Positions 1 to 6,700 of a stretch of DNA of 15,548 nt are shown here, in pieces. Both the position numbers and the translations under genes were made by a program. The notes beneath the pieces are model-generated. The model was given only the letters and a program-made list of their open reading frames with translations, ran no database searches and was not told the origin of the DNA. This DNA is from Viridibacterium sediminicola (GTDB lineage Bacteria; Pseudomonadota; Gammaproteobacteria; Burkholderiales; Rhodocyclaceae), in NCBI RefSeq assembly GCF_039631295.1, contig NZ_JBDIVE010000020.1:1-15548 (forward strand), in the 5' to 3' direction. How positions within the stretch are numbered: the stretch's first letter is position 1; each line of letters begins with the position of its first letter.

Positions 1-99
1 CTGATCGCGCCGATCGCCATGGAAGAAGGTCTGCGTTTCGCCATCCGTGAAGGCGGTCGTACCGTCGGCGCAGGTGTGGTTGCCAAGATCATCGAGTAA
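1..99 (+). CDS. tuf: Elongation factor Tu, C-terminal end (partial)
   Basis: This is the last 32 codons of a tuf gene, cut by the window start, read in frame 1 to a TAA at 97-99. The residues include [20 protein letters not shown] and end in VVAKIIE, the standard end of EF-Tu domain 3. EF-Tu carries aminoacyl-tRNA to the ribosome as a GTP complex in the cytoplasm. A tRNA gene follows after 83 nt, the usual tufB-type neighbourhood (tuf, tRNA-Trp, secE, nusG). A second tuf copy starts at 15473, so the genome has at least two. Identity is very secure; the GTPase domain lies outside the window. Confidence 0.97.
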
Positions 100-138
100 T
101 ACGTAGTGCGGGCTGCGCAAGCGGCTCTGAAGTGATGC

Positions 139-173
139 AGCGCTCGGGGAGAAATTCCCGAGCGCTTTACAGT
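139..173 (+). terminator. GAAA-capped hairpin after tuf (partial terminator or processing stem)
   Basis: AGCGCTCGGG (139-148) is the exact reverse complement of CCCGAGCGCT (157-166). G149-T156 and A150-T155 extend the stem to 12 pairs closed by a GAAA tetraloop (151-154). The trailing sequence TTTACAGT is only weakly T-rich, so full intrinsic termination is doubtful. It may lower read-through from the very highly expressed tuf into tRNA-Trp and secE, or protect the tuf mRNA 3' end after the tRNA is cut out. The structure is seen directly; its function is inferred. Confidence 0.6.
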
Positions 174-182
174 CTAAAGCGC

Positions 183-258
183 AGGGGCATAGCTCAATTG
201 GCAGAGCGTCGGTCTCCAAAACCGAAGGTCGGGGGTTCGAGACCCTCTGCCCCTGCCA
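183..258 (+). tRNA. trnW: tRNA-Trp (anticodon CCA)
   Basis: This is a complete 76-nt cloverleaf with an encoded 3' CCA. The acceptor stem AGGGGCA (183-189) pairs perfectly with TGCCCCT (248-254). The D stem is GCTC/GAGC (192-195/204-207). The anticodon stem TCGGT/ACCGA (209-213/221-225) carries loop CTCCAAA, with anticodon CCA at 216-218. The variable loop is AGGTC. The T stem GGGGG/CCCTC (231-235/243-247) has one G-U pair and loop TTCGAGA. The discriminator is G255, as usual for bacterial tRNA-Trp. No separate promoter is obvious upstream, so it is probably cut from a tuf-secE-nusG transcript by RNase P and 3' nucleases. Confidence 0.98.
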
Positions 259-285
259 CCATTAACAAGCAGGCTGTACAAAAAG

Positions 286-636
286 ATGGCCGATAAAATC
301 AAGTTTGCGGTAGCAGTCCTGCTGGTCATTGCGGGCTTGGCCGGTTTTTACCTTCTCGGCAATGCAGCGCTGGTGTTGCGCGTGTTGTCCGTGATTGCAG
401 GTGTTGTGGCCGGTGCCGCAATTGGCTGGACGACCGAGCCGGGTCAGCGCTTTGCTGGCTTTGCGCGTGATGCCATTGCTGAGGCACGCAAGGTTGTGTG
501 GCCCAATCGCAAGGAAACCCTGCAGACGACTGCGGCGGTTTTTGCGTTTGTGGTGGTGATGGCCATCGTGTTGTTTGTGATCGACAAAAGTGTCGAGACG
601 CTTGTGTACAACGTGATCCTCGGGTGGAAGTCATGA
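286..636 (+). CDS. secE: SecE, preprotein translocase subunit
   Basis: The 116-residue protein is a small inner-membrane subunit of the SecYEG channel, where SecE clamps SecY. Three hydrophobic segments are visible, at about residues 5-25, 27-46 and 83-104, matching the three-helix SecE of E. coli (127 aa) rather than the single-helix form of many other bacteria. The family signature is the amphipathic stretch EARKVVWPNRKETLQTT (66-82) just before the last membrane helix, with the conserved Trp72-Pro73. The start ATG lies 27 nt after the tRNA 3' end. No good Shine-Dalgarno is visible (only CAGG about 12 nt upstream and an A-rich run), suggesting modest translation. The stop overlaps the nusG start (ATGA), so the two are likely translationally coupled. 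Confidence 0.96.
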   Translation: MADKIKFAVAVLLVIAGLAGFYLLGNAALVLRVLSVIAGVVAGAAIGWTTEPGQRFAGFARDAIAEARKVVWPNRKETLQTTAAVFAFVVVMAIVLFVIDKSVETLVYNVILGWKS

Positions 637-1169
637 GCGGCAAACGCTGGTATGTCGTGCACGCTTATTCCGGCTTCGAGAAGTCGGTGCAGCGTGCGTT
701 GACCGAGCGCGTCGCGCGTTCGGGTCTGCAGGACAAGTTTGGCCAGATCCTCGTGCCGGTTGAGGAAGTGGTTGAAATGAAGGGCGGTCAGAAGAGTGTT
801 TCTGAGCGCAAGTTCTTCCCCGGTTATGTGCTGGTCGAAATGGACATGGACGATGAGTCCTGGCACTTGGTGAAGAGCACGCCCAAAGTCACCGGTTTTG
901 TCGGTGGTACGGGAACCAAGCCGACTCCGATTTCCGAAAAGGAAGTCGAGAAGATCATGCACCAGATGCAAGAGGGCGTAGAAAAGCCGCGCCCCAAGGT
1001 GCTCTTCGAAGTGGGCGAATACGTTCGCGTCAAGGAAGGTCCTTTCACCGATTTCAATGGCAATGTCGAAAGCGTCAACTACGAGAAGAGTCGTCTGCAT
1101 GTCTCGGTGACGATTTTCGGGCGTGCCACGCCGGTCGAGCTCGAATTCGGCCAGGTCGAAAAAGTCTGA
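633..1169 (+). CDS. nusG: NusG, transcription elongation and termination factor
   Basis: The 178-residue protein begins MSGKRWYVVHAYSGFEKSVQ, the canonical start of the NGN domain that binds the RNA polymerase clamp and suppresses pausing. The NGN domain runs to about residue 118 and includes KFFPGYVLVEMDM and the TPKVTGFVGG segment. The C-terminal KOW domain (about 125-178) has FEVGEYVRVKEGPFTDFNG, the surface that contacts Rho or ribosomal protein S10. The frame is open upstream to 498, but this ATG gives the family length and N terminus and overlaps the secE TGA. A GGTGGAAG stretch just upstream serves as a weak ribosome binding site. It lies upstream of the r-protein and polymerase genes whose transcription it helps control. 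Confidence 0.97.
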   Translation: MSGKRWYVVHAYSGFEKSVQRALTERVARSGLQDKFGQILVPVEEVVEMKGGQKSVSERKFFPGYVLVEMDMDDESWHLVKSTPKVTGFVGGTGTKPTPISEKEVEKIMHQMQEGVEKPRPKVLFEVGEYVRVKEGPFTDFNGNVESVNYEKSRLHVSVTIFGRATPVELEFGQVEKV

Positions 1170-1273
1170 TTTCACAGGGCAGCGCCGGAGCTGCCCGCTT
1201 GTTCATCTCCGGCAAAGAGGAGCGCCAGTAGTTTCGGCGAACGCGCGCTACTACTCATCAACAAGGAGCCGTC
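1170..1273 (+). promoter_or_regulatory. Structured rplK leader (candidate L1 control region)
   Basis: This 104-nt spacer holds two structures. First, GGGCAGC (1177-1183) pairs with GCTGCCC (1190-1196) around loop GCCGGA (1184-1189). That loop is complementary to TCCGGC at 1208-1213, so the RNA could form an H-type pseudoknot or switch to an alternative 7-bp hairpin, GCCGGAG (1184-1190) with CTCCGGC (1207-1213). Second, AGTAGT (1227-1232) pairs with ACTACT (1250-1255), just before the ribosome binding site AAGGAG (1263-1268). In E. coli, L1 represses its own operon by binding the rplK leader; a similar role here is inferred from position. The first hairpin lacks a T run, so it is not a convincing terminator. 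No clear sigma70 promoter was found. Confidence 0.45.
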
Positions 1274-1705
1274 ATGGCAAAGAAGATCGTTGGCTACGTA
1301 AAGCTGCAAGTCCCCGCGGGCAAGGCAAATCCTTCGCCCCCTATCGGTCCGGCGCTTGGTCAGCGCGGCCTGAACATCATGGAATTCTGTAAGGCTTTCA
1401 ATGCACAGACCCAAGGTCTGGAGCCGGGTCTGCCGATTCCCGTGGTGATTACCGCCTACGCCGACAAGTCCTTCACCTTCATCATGAAGACGCCGCCGGC
1501 GACCGTGCTGATCAAGAAGGCTGCTGGCATCAAGTCCGGTTCGGCCAAGCCGCACACCGACAAGGTTGGCAAGATCACGCGTGCCCAGGTCGAAGAAATC
1601 GCCAAGACCAAGATGAAAGATTTGACTGCTGGTGATCTGGAAGCGGCTGTCCGCACCATCGCCGGTTCGGCCCGCAGCATGGGCATCACCGTGGAGGGCC
1701 TCTAA
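1274..1705 (+). CDS. rplK: 50S ribosomal protein L11
   Basis: The 143-residue protein (E. coli about 142) sits at the base of the L10-L12 stalk, binding the GTPase-associated region of 23S rRNA. The N-terminal domain carries the proline-rich factor and thiostrepton-sensitive surface PAGKANPSPPIGPALGQRG (14-32), followed by NIMEFCKAFN. The C-terminal rRNA-binding domain includes KPHTDKVGKITRAQVEEIA (92-110) and ends RSMGITVEGL, the classic L11 terminus. The start ATG has AAGGAG at 1263-1268 at good spacing. It is followed after only 2 nt by rplA, whose ribosome binding site (GGAGGG, 1693-1698) lies inside the end of rplK, so the pair is tightly coupled. Confidence 0.98.
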   Translation: MAKKIVGYVKLQVPAGKANPSPPIGPALGQRGLNIMEFCKAFNAQTQGLEPGLPIPVVITAYADKSFTFIMKTPPATVLIKKAAGIKSGSAKPHTDKVGKITRAQVEEIAKTKMKDLTAGDLEAAVRTIAGSARSMGITVEGL

Positions 1706-1707
1706 TC

Positions 1708-2406
1708 ATGGCAAAGCTCTCGAAGCGCGTTCAAGCCCTGCGTGGCAAGGTTGACCGTGAAAAGCTGTACGTCGCGACTGAAGCACTGTCGCTGGTGAAG
1801 GAACTGGCCACGGCCAAGTTCGATGAATCGATCGATGTGGCGATCAATCTTGGCGTCGATGCCAAGAAGTCCGACCAGATCGTGCGTGGCTCGGTTGTGC
1901 TGCCTGCCGGTACCGGCAAGAGCGTGCGCGTGGCGGTGTTCTGCCAAGGCGCCAAGGCTGAAGAAGCACGCGCTGCTGGCGCCGATGTCGTCGGTTTCGA
2001 CGACCTGGCTGAACAAGTCAAGGCGGGCAATATCGATTTCGATCTGTGCATCGCAACGCCGGACGCCATGCGCGTGGTCGGTGCGCTGGGTCAGATCCTC
2101 GGCCCGCGCGGCCTGATGCCGAACCCGAAGGTGGGCACGGTGACCATGGACGTGACCACGGCCGTGAAGAACGCCAAGGCTGGTCAAGTTCAGTACCGTA
2201 CCGACAAGGCAGGCATCATCCACGCCACCATCGGTCGTGCATCGTTCGAAGTGGCTTCGCTGCAGCAAAACCTGGGCGCGCTGATCGAAGCGCTGGTCAA
2301 GGCCAAGCCGGCCGCAGCCAAGGGTGTGTACCTGCGCAAGATCGCACTGACCTCCACCATGGGTGCAGGCGTGCGCGTTGAGCCGGCTTCGGTTCAACAG
2401 CAGTAA
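1708..2406 (+). CDS. rplA: 50S ribosomal protein L1
   Basis: The 232-residue protein (E. coli 234) builds the mobile L1 stalk that helps release deacylated tRNA from the E site. In many bacteria it also represses its own L11-L1 operon by binding an mRNA mimic of its rRNA site. The L1 signature ILGPRGLMPNPKVGTVT is at 130-146, with LPAGTGKSVRVAVF (65-78) and TSTMGAGVRVEP near the end. It starts 2 nt after the rplK stop. A 285-nt structured leader separates it from rplJ. Nothing unusual is seen in the protein. Confidence 0.98.
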   Translation: MAKLSKRVQALRGKVDREKLYVATEALSLVKELATAKFDESIDVAINLGVDAKKSDQIVRGSVVLPAGTGKSVRVAVFCQGAKAEEARAAGADVVGFDDLAEQVKAGNIDFDLCIATPDAMRVVGALGQILGPRGLMPNPKVGTVTMDVTTAVKNAKAGQVQYRTDKAGIIHATIGRASFEVASLQQNLGALIEALVKAKPAAAKGVYLRKIALTSTMGAGVRVEPASVQQQ

Positions 2407-2691
2407 TCAACAAGTCGGGCATCGCGTGCAAACGCCGATGCCCGCAGGGCTTTGGGCCTGTCGGCAAGCTGCACTAGGTTTGCCGGCAGGGTTGTCAAAG
2501 ACCGTTGGGGGAACAGTTTCGGCTGTTGCTTAATCGGTGCGCAAGCACTGCCCAGCGCAGATGGCGCTACCCGAAAACAGGTTTCCTGCTTGCTGCATCG
2601 ATGATGCGACAAGCCCCTGAATTTGAGGTCGCCGTTGTTGGGTTTTCGTTTCGTGCAAGCGGAGCGAAGCCCTTAATTTAAGGAGCTGACC
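2407..2691 (+). promoter_or_regulatory. L10-type leader upstream of rplJL
   Basis: This 285-nt non-coding spacer is rich in hairpins. CGGGCATC/GATGCCCG (2416-2423/2437-2444) continues past a bulged C into GCGT/ACGC with a GCAA loop. CTGTCGGCAA (2458-2467) pairs with TTGCCGGCAG (2480-2489) with one G-U pair, enclosed by CTTTG (2450-2454) with CAAAG (2496-2500). ACCG/CGGT (2501-2504/2535-2538) encloses a large internal loop and then AACAGT/GCTGTT (2512-2517/2522-2527) capped by TTCG. Further stems are AGCGC/GCGCT (2554-2558/2564-2568) and GCATC/GATGC (2595-2599/2603-2607). In bacteria the L10-L12 complex binds a leader RNA at this position and represses rplJ; that role here is inferred. No convincing promoter was found. 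Confidence 0.6.
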
Positions 2692-3222
2692 TTGAGTCTC
2701 AATCTAGATGACAAGAAGGCTGTAGTGGCCGAGGTGTCTGCACAGGTTGCGAACGCTCAAACGATCGTGGTCGCCGAGTACGCTGGCATTGAGGTGGGAC
2801 ACCTCACCGTGCTGCGTGCAAAGGCTCGCGAACAGGGCGTTTACCTGCGTGTGCTGAAGAACACCTTGGCTCGGCGTGCAGTGGCTGACACTGCATTTGC
2901 CGGCCTTGCCGATCACCTCGTCGGTCCGCTGATCTATTCGATCAGCGCTGACGCAGTGGCTCCGGCAAAGGTGCTCGCCGACTTTGCAAAAACCAATGAC
3001 AAGCTGGTCCTCAAAGCAGGTAGCTATGGCGGCAAGGTGCTGGACAAGGCTGGCGTGCAAGCGCTCGCTTCCGTTCCGACCAAGGAAGTGCTGCTGGCGC
3101 AACTGCTGGGCCTCATGCAGTCGCCGATCTCTGGCTTCGCACGCGCAATTGCCGCCGTCGCAGCTCAGAAGGCCGGTCCTGCAGCGGAAGAGGCTCCGGC
3201 CGAAGCCGCAGCCGAAGCTTGA
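2692..3222 (+). CDS. rplJ: 50S ribosomal protein L10 (TTG start)
   Basis: The 176-residue protein (E. coli 165) anchors the L7/L12 dimers to the ribosome and, with L12, binds its own leader RNA. The N-terminal rRNA-binding domain has DDKKAVVAEVSAQVANAQ (6-23) and the highly conserved GVYLRVLKNTLARRAV. The C-terminal helix around ISGFARAIAAVAAQ is the L12 docking region. It ends in an acidic, alanine-rich tail (EEAPAEAAAEA) that makes it longer than the E. coli protein. The start is TTG, with AAGGAG at 2680-2685 six nt away; no ATG fits the family N terminus. Codon 5 is the rare leucine codon CTA. It is followed after 36 nt by rplL. Confidence 0.97.
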   Translation: MSLNLDDKKAVVAEVSAQVANAQTIVVAEYAGIEVGHLTVLRAKAREQGVYLRVLKNTLARRAVADTAFAGLADHLVGPLIYSISADAVAPAKVLADFAKTNDKLVLKAGSYGGKVLDKAGVQALASVPTKEVLLAQLLGLMQSPISGFARAIAAVAAQKAGPAAEEAPAEAAAEA

Positions 3223-3258
3223 TTTTATTGCAACCAATTTCAAATTCAGGATATCAAA

Positions 3259-3633
3259 ATGGCATTCGATAAAGACGCATTCCTGTCCGCACTGGACAGC
3301 ATGACCGTTCTGGAACTCAACGACCTGGTCAAGGCGATTGAAGAGAAGTTCGGCGTTTCTGCTGCTGCAATGGCTGCTCCGGCTGCTGGCGGCGGTGCCG
3401 CTGCTGCTGCAGTGGAAGAGAAGACCGAGTTCACCGTGATGCTGCTGGCAGCCGGTGACAAGAAGGTTGAAGTCATCAAGGTTGTGCGTGCTGCAACCGG
3501 CCTGGGCCTCAAGGAAGCCAAGGACGTTGTGGATGGCGCACCGAAGGCTGTCAAGGAAGGTATTGCCAAGGCCGATGCCGAAGCACTCAAGAAGCAGCTG
3601 GAAGACGCAGGCGCCAAGGTCGAGATCAAGTAA
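3259..3633 (+). CDS. rplL: 50S ribosomal protein L7/L12
   Basis: The 124-residue protein forms the multi-copy flexible stalk that recruits and stimulates the translational GTPases EF-Tu and EF-G, both encoded in this cluster. The N-terminal dimerisation domain covers about 1-33 (FLSALDSMTVLELNDLVKAI). The Ala/Gly-rich hinge is about 35-53 (AAPAAGGGAAAAA). The C-terminal factor-binding domain runs from EKTEFTVMLLAAGDKKVEVI, through GLGLKEAKDVVDGAPKAVKE, to the end AGAKVEIK. The ribosome binding site is AGGA at 3248-3251, seven nt from the ATG. Terminator-like hairpins follow, in keeping with the need for more L12 than RNA polymerase. Confidence 0.98.
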   Translation: MAFDKDAFLSALDSMTVLELNDLVKAIEEKFGVSAAAMAAPAAGGGAAAAAVEEKTEFTVMLLAAGDKKVEVIKVVRAATGLGLKEAKDVVDGAPKAVKEGIAKADAEALKKQLEDAGAKVEIK

Positions 3634-3651
3634 TCTCGCCCCTTGCGACTC

Positions 3652-3682
3652 AGGGTTGGCAGTCAAGGCTGCCAACCCTTTT
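3652..3682 (+). terminator. rplL-rpoB attenuator
   Basis: AGGGTTGGCAG (3652-3662) and CTGCCAACCCT (3669-3679) form a perfect 11-bp stem with loop TCAAGG, followed directly by TTTT (3679-3682). This is a good intrinsic terminator shape, 18 nt after the rplL stop. No convincing promoter for rpoB was found downstream, so it is probably a partial terminator (attenuator), as known between rplL and rpoB in E. coli. It would make polymerase subunits less abundant than L10 and L12. Read-through efficiency cannot be told from sequence. Confidence 0.75.
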
Positions 3683-3731
3683 GTGCTTTGTTGAAGCAGT
3701 TTGTTGACTGTTGAAACACGAGGCTAAAAAC

Positions 3732-3762
3732 CAGTCCTGTCATACCGACAGACCTGATTTTT
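3732..3762 (+). terminator. Second terminator-like hairpin before rpoB
   Basis: CTGTC (3737-3741) pairs with GACAG (3747-3751) around loop ATACC. A 2x2 internal loop then leads to outer pairs CAG (3732-3734) with CTG (3754-3756). Five T residues follow at 3758-3762. The stem is shorter and weaker than the one at 3652. It could be a second attenuation step, a processing site, or simply part of the rpoB leader. Confidence 0.4.
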
Positions 3763-3797
3763 GTCCTCTCCCGTCGGACAATTGATACGGAGCATCT

Positions 3798-6700
3798 ATG
3801 GCGTACTCCTACACCGAGAAAAAACGCATTCGCAAGAGTTTTGCAAAACGTGCGAGCGTACTGAATGTCCCTTTCCTGCTGGCTACCCAGCTGGAGTCCT
3901 ACACCAACTTCCTGCAGGCGGATGTGCCGCCGGCGACGCGCAAGAACGAGGGTTTGCAAGCCGCATTCACCTCGATCTTCCCGATCTCTTCTCACTCGGG
4001 CAATGCGCGCCTGGAGTTTGTGCATTTCATTCTCGGTGAGCCGGCCTTCGATGTGAAGGAATGTCAGCAACGTGGTCTGACCTTCGCCTCGCCGCTGCGC
4101 GCCCGCGTGCGCCTTGTCATCATGGACAAGGAAGCACCGAAGGAGACCATCAAGGAAGTCAAGGAGCAGGAAGTGTACATGGGCGAAATTCCGCTCATGA
4201 CGACCACCGGCTCCTTCGTCATCAATGGTACCGAGCGTGTCATCGTGTCCCAGCTGCACCGTTCGCCGGGCGTGTTCTTCGAGCACGATCGCGGCAAGAC
4301 GCACAGCTCGGGCAAGCTGCTGTTCTCGGCACGCATCATTCCTTACCGTGGTTCCTGGCTGGACTTCGAGTACGACCCGAAGGACTTCCTGTTCTTCCGC
4401 GTTGACCGTCGTCGCAAGATGCCGGTGACGATCCTGCTCAAGGCGATCGGCATGACGCACGAGCAGATCCTCGCCACCTTCCACGACTTCGACAATTTCG
4501 AATTCGCCGGCAGCGATGTGCGCTTCGAACTGCTGCCTGACCGCCTGCGCGGTGAAGTGGCACGTTTCGACATTCTTGATCCGAGCGGCAACGTGATCGT
4601 CGCCAAGGACAAGCGCATCAATGCCAAGCACATCCGTGAGATCGTCGCAGCGGGCATCAACACCATCGTCGTGCCGGAAGACTTCGTGGTTGGCCGCGTG
4701 CTGGCCACCGACATCCTCGACCCGGAAACGGGCGAAGTGCTGGCGCGCGCCAATGACGAGCTGACCGAAGAGCTGCTGGCCAAGCTCTCGGTGGCTGGCG
4801 TCAAGAGCTTCAAGACCCTCTACATCAACGATCTGGACCGCGGCGGTTACATCTCGCAGACCCTGCGTTCGGACGAAACCCTGGACCAGTGGCAGGCGCG
4901 TGTGGCGATCTATCGCATGATGCGCCCGGGCGAGCCGCCCACCGAAGATGCGGTGGAGTCGCTGTTCAACGGCCTGTTCTACTCGGAAGAGCGTTACGAC
5001 CTGTCGACCGTCGGTCGCATGAAGTTCAACCGTCGCGCCTATCCGGAAAAGTTCGACGACAAGTCGCCTGACTGGCTCAAGCGCTTCTACGAAACCGTCG
5101 GTCCGCGTGACGAGACGGGTTCGGGCGTGCTGTCCAACGAAGACATCCTGGCCGTTATCGGCGTGCTCATCGAGCTGCGCAACGGCCGTGGCGAAATCGA
5201 CGATATCGATCACCTCGGCAACCGCCGTGTGCGTTCGGTCGGCGAGCTGGCCGAGAACCAGTTCCGCGCCGGTCTGGTGCGTGTCGAGCGTGCCGTCAAG
5301 GAACGCCTCGGTCAGGCCGAGAGCGACAACCTGATGCCGCATGACCTGATCAACGCCAAGCCGATCTCGGCCGCGATCAAGGAGTTCTTCGGTTCGTCCC
5401 AGCTGTCGCAGTTCATGGACCAAACCAACCCGCTGTCGGAAATCACCCACAAGCGCCGCGTGTCGGCCCTTGGCCCGGGCGGTCTGACGCGTGAGCGTGC
5501 CGGCTTCGAAGTGCGTGACGTGCATCCGACCCACTACGGTCGTGTGTGCCCGATCGAAACGCCGGAAGGTCCGAACATCGGTCTGATCAACTCGCTGGCT
5601 GTGTACGGTCGCACCAATGCCTACGGCTTCCTCGAAACGCCGTACCGCAAGGTCAATGATGGTCAGGTGACTGACCAGATCGACTACCTGTCGGCGATCG
5701 AAGAAGGTCAGTACGTCATCGCCCAGGCCAATGCCGACGTCAATGACGCTGGCCAGCTGATCGGCGACCTGGTCTCGGCACGTCACAAGGGTGAATTCAC
5801 CCTGGTCGGCCCTGAGCAGATCCAGTACATGGACGTCTCGCCCTCGCAGATCGTCTCGGTGGCTGCCTCGCTGATTCCGTTCCTGGAGCACGACGATGCG
5901 AACCGCGCACTGATGGGCGCCAACATGCAACGTCAGGCCGTGCCTTGCCTGCGTCCGGAAAAGCCGCTGGTCGGTACCGGCATCGAGCGCACCGTGGCTG
6001 TTGACTCGGGTACGACGGTGCAGGCGCTGCGTGGCGGCAAGGTCGACTACATCGACGCCGGCCGTATCGTGATCCGCGTGAATGATGATGAAACGGTGCC
6101 GGGCGAAGTCGGCGTCGACATCTACAACCTGATCAAGTACACGCGTTCCAACCAGAATACCAATATCAACCAGCGTCCGGTCGTCAAGATCGGTGACCGC
6201 ATCGGCAAGGGTGACGTCATCGCTGACGGCGCTTCGACCGACCTCGGCGAACTGGCTCTTGGCCAGAACATGCTGGTGGCCTTCATGCCGTGGAACGGCT
6301 ACAACTTCGAAGACTCGATCCTGATCTCCGAACGCGTGGTGGCCGATGACCGCTTCACTTCGATCCACATCGAAGAGCTGACGGTTGTCGCCCGTGACAC
6401 CAAGCTGGGCCCTGAGGACATCACGCGTGACATCGCTTCGCTGGGCGAAGTGCAACTATCGCGTCTGGATGAGTCGGGCATCGTCTACATCGGCGCCGAA
6501 GTCGAAGCCGGTGACGTGCTGGTCGGCAAGGTCACGCCGAAGGGCGAAACCCAGCTGACGCCGGAAGAAAAGCTGCTGCGCGCGATCTTCGGTGAAAAGG
6601 CGTCTGACGTTAAGGACACCTCGCTGCGCGTGCCCTCGGGCATGAACGGCACCGTCATCGACGTGCAAGTGTTCACGCGTGAAGGCATCGAGCGCGACAA

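Noticed and set aside
145..179. Promoter for tRNA-Trp from the TACAGT-like box
   Set aside because: No matching -35 box; the region is occupied by a strong hairpin, so co-transcription with tuf is more likely.
498..632. Upstream extension of nusG
   Set aside because: The extra 45 codons overlap secE and do not resemble NusG; the ATG at 633 gives the normal N terminus.
2394..2612. Small - strand open frame in the rplA-rplJ spacer
   Set aside because: It coincides with conserved leader hairpins and shows no ribosome binding site or recognisable protein.
3704..3730. Possible rpoB promoter (TTGACT and CTAAAA/TAAAAA)
   Set aside because: The spacing is only 14-15 nt and the -10 box is poor; not enough to call a promoter.
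3663..6455. Open frame of 930 codons on the - strand across the start of rpoB
   Set aside because: Same cause as above; it ends in the rplL-rpoB hairpin and is separated from the next antisense frame only by the single CTA codon in rpoB.
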